A stretch of DNA of 64,000 bases from Pseudomonas sp. Root562 (GCF_001427125.1 NZ_LMGK01000023.1:220-64219); one strand, 5' to 3'; shown: positions 43,574 through 52,074, counted from the stretch's first letter. Made by a program: numbers and translations. Notes: generated by a model not told the origin, from the letters alone.

Positions 43574-44263
43574 TCAAGACTTGGGATCGTCGTCCTTCCA
43601 CGGCGCCGACAGATAGCGCGTGCGGTTGAAGGTCTCCAGCCACTCGGGACAGAACACCACCAACGCGCTGACCACCATGCCGTTGATGAACGCCTCCGGA
43701 AAAATGATCAGCCACAGGTAACCGACGAAATCTTCCAGCCAGTACGGCATGGCAAAACGTTCGTCGAACCACAGCAACCAAAGCGCAAGCAGCAGGCACA
43801 GTAACGCCGACAGAGCCGCCGCAAAAAATCCGGAAACGAAGATGTACACGAAGGGGTTACGCGGCTGCGCGCGCTCCACAAGGATTGCGCAGCATTCGGT
43901 CACCAGCACCGGCAAGGCGATCAACAAGGCGCCGTTGACCCCGACAGCGGCCAGGTCCTGACGCCCCAGCAGCACCAGCCCCATCTGCGCCACCAACCCG
44001 CCGACGAGTGCCAGCGGCCAGTCCAGCAGCAGGGTCACCGCCGTCATGCCGATGAAGTGGTAAGACACGCCGGTATCGAAATCGCGCCGTACCAACCACA
44101 ACAGAAACAACGCGAACACCGTGCCGAACAGCAAATGCTGGCGACGACTGTCGGTGAACAGTTCGACCCAAGGCGCACGCGCAGCGGCCCAAATCAAAAC
44201 CGGTACGTAGATCAACCAACCCACGGTGAGGGTTGCGCAAGACAGTAACTCGGCACCGATCAT
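43574..44263 (-). CDS. CbiM-family energy-coupling-factor permease
   Basis: A 229-residue membrane protein with about six to seven helices, of the CbiM/ECF substrate-component family (cobalt or nickel uptake in characterised members). YHFIGMTAVTLLLDWPLAL and FPEAFINGMVVSALVVF are typical segments. No partner EcfA/EcfT (CbiQ/CbiO) is encoded nearby, so the substrate and even transport are open. The frame extends 45 codons upstream, but MIGAELLSCATL at 44263 is the likely start. I looked for a cobalamin riboswitch upstream and saw none. Confidence 0.75.
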   Translation of the reverse strand: MIGAELLSCATLTVGWLIYVPVLIWAAARAPWVELFTDSRRQHLLFGTVFALFLLWLVRRDFDTGVSYHFIGMTAVTLLLDWPLALVGGLVAQMGLVLLGRQDLAAVGVNGALLIALPVLVTECCAILVERAQPRNPFVYIFVSGFFAAALSALLCLLLALWLLWFDERFAMPYWLEDFVGYLWLIIFPEAFINGMVVSALVVFCPEWLETFNRTRYLSAPWKDDDPKS

Positions 44264-44512
44264 GACGGGGCGCACTCCCTTTTCTTGCCGTAGGCGGACA
44301 GGCCTCCAGTCTACACCGCCCCTTTCGATCTCATGCCCAATGCTGCAGATCGTCGATGACCGCCTCATACCTGGCGAACAATTTCGCCAACGCTGCACAG
44401 AGCAGGCCGTGATTGTTACGTTTTACGCAAGACTGCATCCGGCATTCGCCCCTTTATCGGACGCTGGCGAAGACTAAAATTTACCCATGAAACCGAACCG
44501 GAGCACGCCAGC

Positions 44513-44755
44513 ATGAAAACGTTGATCAGCCTGTTGCTGACCGTCATCGCCACCTCGGCCATGGCTGCCGACAACCAACCTGCCGCGGTGATGTACAACC
44601 CGGCGCAGCCACTGGACATCGCCAAGGTGGTTTCGGTGTCCGACACAGCGACCGCCTGCGGGGTTGTACCGGCGACTATGGTGTACATCGATCATCAGGG
44701 CCAGACCCATCGCGTGACCTACGACGTCATGGGTGATTGCACCAGCAACCTGTGA
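44513..44755 (+). CDS. Small secreted DUF2790 protein
   Basis: An 80-residue periplasmic protein: signal peptide to about residue 18 (LISLLLTVIATSAMA), then a DUF2790 domain (DIAKVVSVSDTATACGVVP; MVYIDHQGQTHRVTYDVMGDC) with two cysteines for a disulfide. Such proteins are abundant in Pseudomonas, often induced by copper, phosphate or other stresses, without a defined activity. Its end is 8 bp from the convergent porin gene. Confidence 0.85.
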   Translation: MKTLISLLLTVIATSAMAADNQPAAVMYNPAQPLDIAKVVSVSDTATACGVVPATMVYIDHQGQTHRVTYDVMGDCTSNL

Positions 44756-44763
44756 TCAGCGCT

Positions 44764-46032
44764 TCATAACAAGGTCCAGGTGTAACTGAAGATCAAGCGG
44801 TTCTCATCGATATCGCTGCGGTAGTTGGATCGCGCCATGGCATTGCGCACGCGTATGCCCAAACCCTTGAGACTGCCGCTCTGCAGCACATAGCCGATGT
44901 CCAGGTCTCGCTCGCGGTCCTTGCCTTCGAAGCCTTGCCCGGTATCGACATTGTTGCCACTGATGTAGCGCACGGTACTGGTCAGCCCCGGAACTCCGAG
45001 CGCCGCGAAATCATAGTCATAGCGCGCCTGCCAGGAACGTTCATCGGTGTAGGCGAACTCGTAGGTCGGCACTTCGTTGCCCAGCGGTGAGATGTTGGCA
45101 AACACCCGTGGGAACGCGCTGTCGCCAAACATGCCCTGATAGCCGACGTAAAACGTATGGCCACCACGCTTGGCCGACAGCAACGAGAAGAGCGCCTGGT
45201 TGTCGATGTTGCCCAGTAACTTTTTGCCGTCCTCGCGCGAATCGAAGTAACCGAGATTGGCGCCGAGAATCCAGTCGCCCAAAGGCTCACTGTGCTTCAG
45301 ACCGAGGAAGCGCTGGTTGTAGATGTCTTCCAGCTGACCGTACCAGGCGCTGACCGAGGTGCGCTTTTCGTTGAAGGCGTAATCAGCACCGGCAAAATTG
45401 AACCCGTCACTGCTGGCCTGACGCTGCGGAACGTGGCCAAGCATGGCTTGCATCTTCTCATCGCCAGCCTCGTTGCGCAGGCTGGTTGAACGCAAATGAC
45501 CACCTTGCAGGGTCAGGCCATTGATCTCGTTGGAAGTAATGCTTGCGCCCTGGTAACTCGGAGGCAGAAGGCGAATATCGCTGAACACCAATACCGGCAG
45601 ATTGGGTTGCAGCTCACCGACTTTCAGCTCGGTTCTGGAGTAGCGCATTTTCAATGCGCCCTCCAGACGGCTGTAGTTGTCCGCCGCACGGCCGTCGTCC
45701 TGCACCGGCAACAAACCGGTATTGGTCCGGTCAGGGGCACTGTCGAGCTTGAGGCCGAGCAGGCCAATGACGTCCACACCGAAGCCGACGGTACCCTGGG
45801 TGTAACCGGATTTCACATTGAGAATGAAGCCTTGCGCCCACTCCTCGGCCTTCGATTGCCGGTTGGCGCCGACGATGTCGGAATAGTCACGGCTGAAGTA
45901 ATAGTTGCGCGCCTGCAACGTCGCTGTGGTGTCTTCGATAAAGCCTTTTTCTGCGGCCATTGCGTCCGTGGAAAAACCCGAGACGAAAGCCAGGGACAAC
46001 GCTGAACCGGTTGTTGGGAGACTCTGTTTCAT
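44764..46032 (-). CDS. OprD-family outer membrane porin, BenF-like
   Basis: A 422-residue 18-stranded porin of the OprD family. Signal peptide of about 26 residues; the mature start (EKGFIEDTTATLQARNYYFSRDYSD) and C-terminal YTWTLL are characteristic. Position after benK- and benE-like genes makes an aromatic acid the likely substrate. The ATG at 46032 follows an AAAGG Shine-Dalgarno and an A-rich motif (46036-46053). Confidence 0.9.
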   Translation of the reverse strand: MKQSLPTTGSALSLAFVSGFSTDAMAAEKGFIEDTTATLQARNYYFSRDYSDIVGANRQSKAEEWAQGFILNVKSGYTQGTVGFGVDVIGLLGLKLDSAPDRTNTGLLPVQDDGRAADNYSRLEGALKMRYSRTELKVGELQPNLPVLVFSDIRLLPPSYQGASITSNEINGLTLQGGHLRSTSLRNEAGDEKMQAMLGHVPQRQASSDGFNFAGADYAFNEKRTSVSAWYGQLEDIYNQRFLGLKHSEPLGDWILGANLGYFDSREDGKKLLGNIDNQALFSLLSAKRGGHTFYVGYQGMFGDSAFPRVFANISPLGNEVPTYEFAYTDERSWQARYDYDFAALGVPGLTSTVRYISGNNVDTGQGFEGKDRERDLDIGYVLQSGSLKGLGIRVRNAMARSNYRSDIDENRLIFSYTWTLL

Positions 46033-46035
46033 TGC

Positions 46036-46053
46036 CTTTCTCTTATTGTTTTT
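46036..46053 (-). promoter_or_regulatory. A-rich (CA) motif before the benF-like porin
   Basis: AAAAACAATAAGAGAAAG in the RNA sense comprises six consecutive A-R-N triplets, overlaps the benE stop and runs into the porin Shine-Dalgarno. It is an Hfq/Crc-type site by sequence. Confidence 0.5.
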
Positions 46054-47254
46054 GATCGACAGGTTGAAGAGCTTCAGTTGCATCGGATTCGCGACGGACG
46101 TTCAACAGCGCATGGGTGACCATGCCGAAAATCAATCCCCAAAACGCCGCGGACAAGCCATACAAAGACATGCCCGAGGCCGTGATCAGAAAGGTCACCA
46201 GCGCGGCTTCACGATCGCTCGGCACAGCCATCGCGCCCGTTAACGCCGAGGCAATGGCGGCGAACAACGCCAACCCGGCCAGCGCCGCGATCAACTCTTT
46301 GGGGAACGCCGAAAACAGCGAAACCAGCGTGGCACCGAAGATCCCGAGCAGCAGGTAGCAGAGGCCGCCCACAACCCCGGCTACATAGCGTTTGCGTGGG
46401 TCTTCGTGGGCTTCGCGACCGGTGCAGATCGCGGCGGTGATCGCCGCCAGATTCAGCCCATGGCAACCGAACGGCGCCAGCAGCGCCGTGCCCAGCGCAC
46501 TGCTGGCGATGATCGGGCTGGCCGGCGTCGGATAACCGCTGGCGCGCAGCACCGCCATACCGGGCACGAACTGACCGGTCAGCGCCACCATCACCAGCGG
46601 CAAGGCGATGTTCAGGATTGCACCCAGGCTGAACTCGGGCGTGATCCACACCGGCGTGGCCAGGCCGATCACCAACGCTTCACGATGCAAATCGCCAGTG
46701 AATGCGGCAATCGAACAGCCCACCAGCAACACCATCATCACCGCATAACGCGGCATCACCCGCTTGCACACCAGGTAGCTGGCAAACATGGTCAGCACCA
46801 GCAACGGCTTGTGCTGCATCGACACAAACAACCCGGTACCGAAACTGAACAGGATCCCCGCCAGCATCGCCGCGGCAATGGCGGCGGGAAGCTTGCTGAT
46901 GATCCGGTCAAAAGCTCCGGAAATGCCGACCAGGAAAATGATCAGGCTGCTCACCAGATAAGCGCCGACCGCCTGCGCCATGGAAATTTCCGGCAACAGC
47001 GCCACCAGCAACGCCGAGCCCGGCGCCGACCAGGCGATGATCACCGGGACGCGGTAGCGCAGGCTCAAACCGATTCCGAGCACAGCGCTGCCGATGGAGA
47101 TCGCCCAGATCCAGGACGACAACACTTGCCGAGAAAGATCTGCCGCTTCAGCCGCCTGAAAGATGATCACCAGCGGCCCGGCGTAGGAAATCACCGTGGC
47201 GATGAATCCAGCCACGGCCGCTGATAGCGAGAAGTCCTGGAAAAACCGTTTCAT
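46043..47254 (-). CDS. benE: Benzoate/H+ symporter BenE-like
   Basis: A 403-residue inner-membrane protein with about twelve helices, of the BenE (BEF) transporter family. Conserved stretches include SYAGPLVIIFQAAEAADLS near the start, AWSAPGSALLVALL, and CHGLNLAAITAAICTGREAHEDP. It follows the MFS gene by 3 bp and precedes the porin, the benK-benE-benF order of P. putida. The benzoate dioxygenase genes benABCD are not in the window. Confidence 0.92.
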   Translation of the reverse strand: MKRFFQDFSLSAAVAGFIATVISYAGPLVIIFQAAEAADLSRQVLSSWIWAISIGSAVLGIGLSLRYRVPVIIAWSAPGSALLVALLPEISMAQAVGAYLVSSLIIFLVGISGAFDRIISKLPAAIAAAMLAGILFSFGTGLFVSMQHKPLLVLTMFASYLVCKRVMPRYAVMMVLLVGCSIAAFTGDLHREALVIGLATPVWITPEFSLGAILNIALPLVMVALTGQFVPGMAVLRASGYPTPASPIIASSALGTALLAPFGCHGLNLAAITAAICTGREAHEDPRKRYVAGVVGGLCYLLLGIFGATLVSLFSAFPKELIAALAGLALFAAIASALTGAMAVPSDREAALVTFLITASGMSLYGLSAAFWGLIFGMVTHALLNVRRESDATEALQPVDQKQ

Positions 47255-47257
47255 GAC

Positions 47258-48601
47258 TCAGGCACCGGTCGCTGGCAGCGCCGGGCTGACGCTCAAGGCG
47301 CTGCGACGGCTGCTGATGGCGAACACGGTCATGGCCAGGGCCGCCACCGCACCGGGCACGGCAAACGCCATGAAGTTCAGTTGCAGGGGCAGGCTGATCC
47401 CGAGCAAGGCACCGCCCAGCAGCGGACCGACAATGGCGCCGTTGCGTCCGATGCCCGAAGCCCAGCCCAGGCCGGTGGATCGAATGGTCATGGAGTAAAA
47501 CTGCGCGGCGCAGGCGTACAACAGAATTTGCGAACCGATGGTAGTGGCGCCGGCAATGGCGATCAGCAGGTACAACACCGGCATCGGGCTGTTAAAGCCC
47601 AACAGGGTGATCGACACCGCCGCCATGGCAAAAAACCCCGCCAGCACTTTCGGCAGATTGAGTTTGTCGCCCAATACCCCGCCGCCCACAGCGCCGAAAA
47701 TCGCCCCGAAATTCAATACCAGCAGGAACGACAAACTCGAACCCAGACTGTAACCGGCATTCGCCATCAGCTTCGGCAACCAGGAACTCAACGCGTAGAC
47801 CATCAACAGGCAGCAGAAGAACGCCAGCCACAGCATCAGCGTACGCAACGCACGGCCCTCGCGGAACAGCTGCAACACCGGAGTGCCCGTGCCCTTCACT
47901 TCAGCCATGTGCAATTGATCAGACGTTTGCGCGACGTAAGCGGGATCAATGCGTTGCAGAACGTTGCGCGCCTCTTCATTTCGCCCCTGACGCAACATGA
48001 AGCCCACCGACTCCGGCAGGAAATACATGATCAGCGGCAACAACAGCAACGGCAGGATCGCTACGTAAAACACCGACTGCCAGCCGAAACTCGGGATCAG
48101 CACAATGCCCAGCCCAGCGGACAACATGCCGCCCACCGAGTAACCACTGAACATGATCGCTACCAGTGTGCTGCGGATTTTTTTCGGTGCGTACTCGTTC
48201 ATCAGGGCCACGACATTGGGCATCACGCCACCAATGCCGAGGCCGGCAATGAAGCGGCAAATGCCGAACTCGGTGGGGTTTCGTGCAAAACCGTTGATCA
48301 CGGTGAAGCCACTGAAGAGTATTACGCAGAGAGTGATGGCTTTCTTGCGGCCGATCCGGTCAGACAACGGGCCGAAGAACAGTGCGCCGAACATCATGCC
48401 GAACAGGGCATAGCTGCCCAGAGCACCGGCCTGCAGGGGACTGAGCCCCCACTCTTTCATCAGCATTGGCAAGACCACGCCGTAGATCACCAAATCGTAG
48501 CCGTCGAAGATGATGATCAGCGCACACCAGAACAGCACCATCCAGTGAAAGCGGTTGAAACGAGCGTTGTCGATAACCTCATGTACGTCGATCTTGCGCA
48601 T
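47258..48601 (-). CDS. MFS aromatic acid/H+ symporter, BenK/PcaK-like
   Basis: A 447-residue major facilitator with twelve helices of the aromatic acid:H+ symporter family. The loop 2-3 motif is GPLSDRIGRKKAITL; the helix 1 signature GYDLVIYGVVLP carries the conserved Asp. RxGxGxVMPN-like IAGLGIGGVMPNVVAL is present. First gene of a three-gene uptake unit with benE and a porin. Its ribosome binding site is overlapped by a strong A-rich motif. The exact substrate (benzoate or a related acid) is inferred from neighbours. Confidence 0.9.
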   Translation of the reverse strand: MRKIDVHEVIDNARFNRFHWMVLFWCALIIIFDGYDLVIYGVVLPMLMKEWGLSPLQAGALGSYALFGMMFGALFFGPLSDRIGRKKAITLCVILFSGFTVINGFARNPTEFGICRFIAGLGIGGVMPNVVALMNEYAPKKIRSTLVAIMFSGYSVGGMLSAGLGIVLIPSFGWQSVFYVAILPLLLLPLIMYFLPESVGFMLRQGRNEEARNVLQRIDPAYVAQTSDQLHMAEVKGTGTPVLQLFREGRALRTLMLWLAFFCCLLMVYALSSWLPKLMANAGYSLGSSLSFLLVLNFGAIFGAVGGGVLGDKLNLPKVLAGFFAMAAVSITLLGFNSPMPVLYLLIAIAGATTIGSQILLYACAAQFYSMTIRSTGLGWASGIGRNGAIVGPLLGGALLGISLPLQLNFMAFAVPGAVAALAMTVFAISSRRSALSVSPALPATGA

Positions 48602-48610
48602 GGCATATAT

Positions 48611-48629
48611 CTCTTGTTGTTGTTTTTTT
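48611..48629 (-). promoter_or_regulatory. A-rich (CA) motif before the benK-like gene
   Basis: The RNA-sense sequence AAAAAAACAACAACAAGAG ends 9 nt before the ATG at 48601 and contains the likely Shine-Dalgarno AAGAG. AACAACAACAAG is a near-ideal Hfq/Crc target. No terminator or other gene is seen between here and 48821. Confidence 0.65.
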
Positions 48630-48820
48630 AGAGCGTCGGTAACACGGCTTACGTCCGTACAGCCGAGGGTAGAGCCAGCGGATACGCGGCAATATCCAGT
48701 GCGCGCAGATCACTATCCGTTTTGTGCAGCGCCCTGAAACGGGCATGGGAACGTGAGGAATCGGCCCTCCGCGACAAATTGTCTTCTTTGCGAACACATT
48801 TGGACGCTAAGCTTGGGCCT

Positions 48821-49447
48821 ATGGATGACTCAGATTACTTACGCCTGCTGACCATCGCGGCCGAGCAAGCCAACGCGTTCCTGTCCAATGCCCGCAAATG
48901 GGAGCGTGAGCGTTGGGTCTGCCAACGCCTGCTGCAAGGGCTGAACATTCCCTATCGCGCCGACGAATTCGCCCCGGCCGGGGAACCGCCGGATGTGTTG
49001 TTTCGCGATGCCAGTTTCGAAGTGTTCTTCGTGCTCGATGAGGGCCGGCGCCTCAATGATGAGTGGCGCGATGAACTGCAACGTCGACGCAGTGCGTTTT
49101 CCCTGAGCCAACTGGTGCGTCGCGAGGCCAAGCCACGACGCATCCCGGCCAACGAGTTCCTGCTGCGGCTGGCGCCGACCTTGCGCAAAAAGGCGCATAA
49201 CTACAAAGAACGCGGCATGGACCTGGGCGAACTGGACATCATTGCCTTCGCCAGCCTCAAGCGCGAGGTGCTGGACCTCAACAGCCATTTCCCGCCGCCC
49301 ACCGAGTACCTGCGCCAGGGTTGGCGCTCGCTGTCGCTGGTGGGGCCTACATTCGCCCGTGTGCTGTTCGCCCATCCCGATGCACCGGACTTTCTGCGCA
49401 GCAACCTGGGACGCAGCATCGTGTTCGATGTAGGGATCAGCCTGTGA
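48821..49447 (+). CDS. DUF1780 protein
   Basis: A 208-residue cytoplasmic protein of the DUF1780 family, restricted largely to Pseudomonas and relatives, with no known role. It is rich in Arg/Glu helices, with conserved PPDVLFRDASFEVFFVLDEG, suggestive of a nuclease-like alpha/beta core (PD...E-x-x-x pattern), but I cannot confirm a catalytic set. The ATG at 48821 follows TTGGGCCT without a strong ribosome site. The stop overlaps the GTG start of the MOSC gene. Confidence 0.85.
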   Translation: MDDSDYLRLLTIAAEQANAFLSNARKWERERWVCQRLLQGLNIPYRADEFAPAGEPPDVLFRDASFEVFFVLDEGRRLNDEWRDELQRRRSAFSLSQLVRREAKPRRIPANEFLLRLAPTLRKKAHNYKERGMDLGELDIIAFASLKREVLDLNSHFPPPTEYLRQGWRSLSLVGPTFARVLFAHPDAPDFLRSNLGRSIVFDVGISL

Positions 49448-49971
49448 GTCCATTGCAGGAACTGATTGCCCAAGTCCCGCAAACCGGCCGCGTTCGCTGG
49501 ATCGGCGTGCGCCCGGCACCGCACGTGCCAATGATCGAGCTGGATGCCGTGGAAGCCCGGCTCGAGGCCGGGTTGACCGGTGATCGCGCACGTCCCGGTG
49601 TGCGCAATGCGCGGCAGGTGACGCTGATTCAGTGGGAGCATCTGGCTGTGATCAGCTCATTGATGGGCCGCCCGGATGATCGACCGGTCAAGCCTGAGGA
49701 TCTGCGGCGCAATCTCGTTATCAGCGGGATCAACCTGTTCAGTCTCAAGGGCCGGCGCTTTCGCATCGGCCAGGCGATTTTCGAAACCACCGGCTGGTGC
49801 CAACCGTGCGCTCGCCTGCAAAACAACCTCGGCCCAGGGACATTTCAGGCCGTACGCGGACATGGCGGGATCACTGCCCGAGTGTTACAAAGTGGCATCA
49901 TCCGTCTGGACGATACGCTGAGCGTCGAGCCTGTTCCGGACACCGGCTATGCTCCGTTCAACGTTCGTTGA
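49444..49971 (+). CDS. MOSC domain protein
   Basis: A 175-residue stand-alone MOSC (molybdenum cofactor sulfurase C-terminal) domain protein. The family cysteine is in TTGWCQPCARLQ (about residue 120), next to a second cysteine. Other MOSC signatures are GLTGDRARPG and LRRNLVISGINLFSL. Related YiiM/YcbX proteins handle Mo-cofactor-dependent reduction of hydroxylated compounds. GTG start overlapping the DUF1780 stop (GTGA) indicates coupling. Confidence 0.9.
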   Translation: MSPLQELIAQVPQTGRVRWIGVRPAPHVPMIELDAVEARLEAGLTGDRARPGVRNARQVTLIQWEHLAVISSLMGRPDDRPVKPEDLRRNLVISGINLFSLKGRRFRIGQAIFETTGWCQPCARLQNNLGPGTFQAVRGHGGITARVLQSGIIRLDDTLSVEPVPDTGYAPFNVR

Positions 49972-50022
49972 ATCAGCCTGTAGCTTCTACACACTCAGCA
50001 ACGTCTACCTGACGAGGCCTTT

Positions 50023-50196
50023 ATGACCAGCCGCCTGAACCCCGACGACCAAAAGCATGTCGAAGAGTACCTGCAACTGTCCCAGCACCAAGTCGAGCGC
50101 CGACCTTTCCGGCCGTGGATGCTCCTTGTGCTGGTGCTGGCAGTGACCATTGGTTTGGGCCTGTTGAGCCGACTTATCAGTTACCTGACGCTATGA
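50023..50196 (+). CDS. Small DUF3094 membrane protein
   Basis: A 57-residue protein with a hydrophilic start (MTSRLNPDDQKHVEEYLQLS) and one C-terminal membrane helix (PWMLLVLVLAVTIGLGLLS, about 31-49). It matches the DUF3094 family of Pseudomonas. GAGG precedes the ATG. Between the MOSC and ndh genes; may be co-transcribed with ndh. No function known. Confidence 0.85.
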   Translation: MTSRLNPDDQKHVEEYLQLSQHQVERRPFRPWMLLVLVLAVTIGLGLLSRLISYLTL

Positions 50197-50256
50197 GCTG
50201 CCTCGCGCTCGCACGGGTAATTGCACCGATTTCCTTTAGCCTTGCGAGTTATCCCC

Positions 50257-51555
50257 ATGTCCCATCGTATTGTCATTGTCGGCGGCGGCGCCGGCGGTCT
50301 GGAGTTGGCTACCCGTCTGGGTAAGACTCTGGGCAAGCGCGGTACGGCCAGCGTGATGCTGGTCGACGCGAACCTGACCCACATCTGGAAACCGTTGTTG
50401 CACGAAGTGGCGGCCGGGTCGCTGAACTCCTCCGAAGATGAACTCAACTATGTTGCCCAGGCCAAATGGAACCACTTCGAGTTTCAGTTGGGGCGCATGA
50501 GCGGGCTCGATCGTGCGAACAAGAAAATCCAGCTGGCTGCCACCTATGACGAAGCCGGGCTGGAACTGGTGCCCGCCCGCGAAGTACCTTACGACTCGCT
50601 GGTGATCTCCGTCGGCAGCACCACCAACGACTTCGGCACCTTGGGCGCGGCCCAGCACTGCCTGTTCCTCGATACCCGCAAACAAGCCGAACGCTTCCAC
50701 CAGCAATTGCTCAACCACTACCTGCGCGCCCATGCCGGGCAGACCGACAAAGTCGAGCAGATCAGCGTGGCCATCGTCGGCGCCGGTGCCACCGGGGTCG
50801 AACTGGCCGCCGAACTGCACAACGCGGCACATGAGCTGGCAGCCTATGGCCTGGACCGGATCAAACCGGAAAACATGCACATCACCCTGATCGAAGCCGG
50901 GCCACGGGTACTGCCAGCGCTGCCGGAACGCATCGGCGGGCCTGTGCATAAAACCCTGGAGAAACTCGGGGTCAACGTGATGACCAACGCAGCGGTCAGC
51001 GAAGTGACGGCCGACAGCCTGATCACCGCCGACGGCAACGTGATCAAGGCCAGCCTGAAGGTCTGGGCGGCGGGGATTCGCGCACCGGGTTTCCTCAAGG
51101 ACATCGACGGCCTGGAAACCAACCGCATCAATCAGCTGCAAGTACTGCCGACCCTGCAAACCACCCGCGACGAGAACATCTTCGCCTTCGGCGACTGCGC
51201 CGCCTGCCCGCAGCCGGGCAGCGACCGCAACGTACCGCCGCGAGCCCAGGCTGCGCACCAACAAGCGTCACTGCTGGCCAAATCGCTGAAGCTACGGATC
51301 GAAGGCAAGGCGCTGCCGGAATACAAGTACACCGACTACGGCTCGCTGATCTCGCTGTCGCGTTTTTCGGCAGTCGGTAATTTGATGGGCAACCTCACCG
51401 GCAGCGTAATGCTTGAAGGCTGGTTGGCGCGGATGTTTTACGTTTCGCTGTATCGTATGCACCAGATGGCGCTGTACGGGCCGTTCCGTACGGCAATGCT
51501 GATGCTGGGCAGCAAGATCGGACGTGGGACTGAGCCACGGCTCAAGCTGCACTAA
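50257..51555 (+). CDS. ndh: Type II NADH:quinone dehydrogenase (Ndh)
   Basis: A 432-residue flavoprotein that oxidises NADH and reduces quinone without proton pumping. Two dinucleotide-binding motifs are visible: GGGAGGLELATRLG (FAD, about residues 8-21) and IVGAGATGVELAAELH (NADH, about 175-190). The FAD-closing segment is FAFGDCAACP, and a C-terminal amphipathic membrane-attachment part follows. The frame begins 12 codons upstream; MSHRIVIVGG at 50257 is the usual start. Confidence 0.92.
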   Translation: MSHRIVIVGGGAGGLELATRLGKTLGKRGTASVMLVDANLTHIWKPLLHEVAAGSLNSSEDELNYVAQAKWNHFEFQLGRMSGLDRANKKIQLAATYDEAGLELVPAREVPYDSLVISVGSTTNDFGTLGAAQHCLFLDTRKQAERFHQQLLNHYLRAHAGQTDKVEQISVAIVGAGATGVELAAELHNAAHELAAYGLDRIKPENMHITLIEAGPRVLPALPERIGGPVHKTLEKLGVNVMTNAAVSEVTADSLITADGNVIKASLKVWAAGIRAPGFLKDIDGLETNRINQLQVLPTLQTTRDENIFAFGDCAACPQPGSDRNVPPRAQAAHQQASLLAKSLKLRIEGKALPEYKYTDYGSLISLSRFSAVGNLMGNLTGSVMLEGWLARMFYVSLYRMHQMALYGPFRTAMLMLGSKIGRGTEPRLKLH

Positions 51556-51572
51556 AACACGCCAATCCCTGA

Positions 51573-51657
51573 GGGAGCGGGCTTGCCCGCGATTGCGGTG
51601 TCTCAGTCGACATCTTCGCTGAATGACCCACCGCAATCGCTGGCAAGCCAGCTCCCA
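51573..51657. repeat. REP-type inverted pair (after ndh)
   Basis: GGGAGCGGGCTTGCCCGCGATTGCGGTG (51573-51600) faces CACCGCAATCGCTGGCAAGCCAGCTCCC (51629-51656). Arms differ at a few positions. Confidence 0.85.
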
Positions 51658-51693
51658 CAAGTTTTTATGGTGTTCGAGAGCGTTTTTCGAAGA

Positions 51694-51732
51694 CAAAAAA
51701 AATCCCCGTATCTTTCGATACGAGGATTTTTA
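51694..51732 (-). terminator. Terminator of the tRNA operon
   Basis: Minus strand: AATCCTCGTATC-GAAA-GATACGGGGATT then a T-run (8 A's on the plus strand at 51695-51702). Immediately downstream of the last tRNA-Pro. Confidence 0.92.
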
Positions 51733-51735
51733 ATA

Positions 51736-51812
51736 TGGTCGGGGTAAGGGGATTCGAACTCCTGACATCCTGCTCCCAAAGCAGGCGCGCTACCGGACTG
51801 CGCTATACCCCG
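51736..51812 (-). tRNA. tRNA-Pro(TGG), distal copy
   Basis: 77 nt with acceptor stem CGGGGTA/TACCCCG, anticodon TGG in CTTTGGGA, GGTTCGAATCC-type T arm (here GAGTTCGAATCC) and encoded CCA. Identical to the copy at 51989-52065. It is preceded directly by a terminator-like hairpin. Confidence 0.97.
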
Positions 51813-51814
51813 GT

Positions 51815-51843
51815 AAAAAAAAGGCACCTTCGAAAGGCGCCTT
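51815..51843 (-). terminator. Terminator-like hairpin between tRNA-Lys and the distal tRNA-Pro
   Basis: Minus strand AAGGCGCC-TTTCGAA-GGTGCCTT followed by TTTTTTTT, ending two bases before the tRNA-Pro 5' end. One G-T pair in the stem. It looks like a normal intrinsic terminator yet sits inside the tRNA cluster. Confidence 0.7.
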
Positions 51844-51907
51844 CTGCGAACAGAGCTTTTGGCGTCTGATCTTAAGATTCGATCCCAGCGCTAACTGGTT
51901 TCAAAAA

Positions 51908-51983
51908 TGGTGGGTCGTGTGGGATTCGAACCTACGACCAATTGGTTAAAAGCCAACTGCTCTACCAACTGAGCTAACGACCC
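51908..51983 (-). tRNA. tRNA-Lys(TTT)
   Basis: 76 nt: GGGTCGTTAGCTCAGTTGG at the 5' end, anticodon TTT in CTTTTAA, T arm GGTTCGAATCC, encoded CCA. Five bases after the proximal tRNA-Pro. Confidence 0.98.
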
Positions 51984-51988
51984 AAAAA

Positions 51989-52065
51989 TGGTCGGGGTAA
52001 GGGGATTCGAACTCCTGACATCCTGCTCCCAAAGCAGGCGCGCTACCGGACTGCGCTATACCCCG
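51989..52065 (-). tRNA. tRNA-Pro(TGG), proximal copy
   Basis: 77 nt, same sequence as the tRNA at 51736-51812 over its full length, with encoded CCA. Nine bases after tRNA-Asn. Confidence 0.97.
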
Positions 52066-52074
52066 GTTTGAAAT

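Noticed and set aside
44264..44512. Cobalamin or metal riboswitch upstream of the CbiM-like gene
   Set aside because: No B12-box-like or NiCo-like element could be seen; only small hairpins.
48602..48797. Possible broken tail of a benD-like gene before benK
   Set aside because: A minus-strand frame ends ALDIAAYPLALPSAVRT, but I cannot match it to BenD or another protein and it has no start or motif; left as non-coding.
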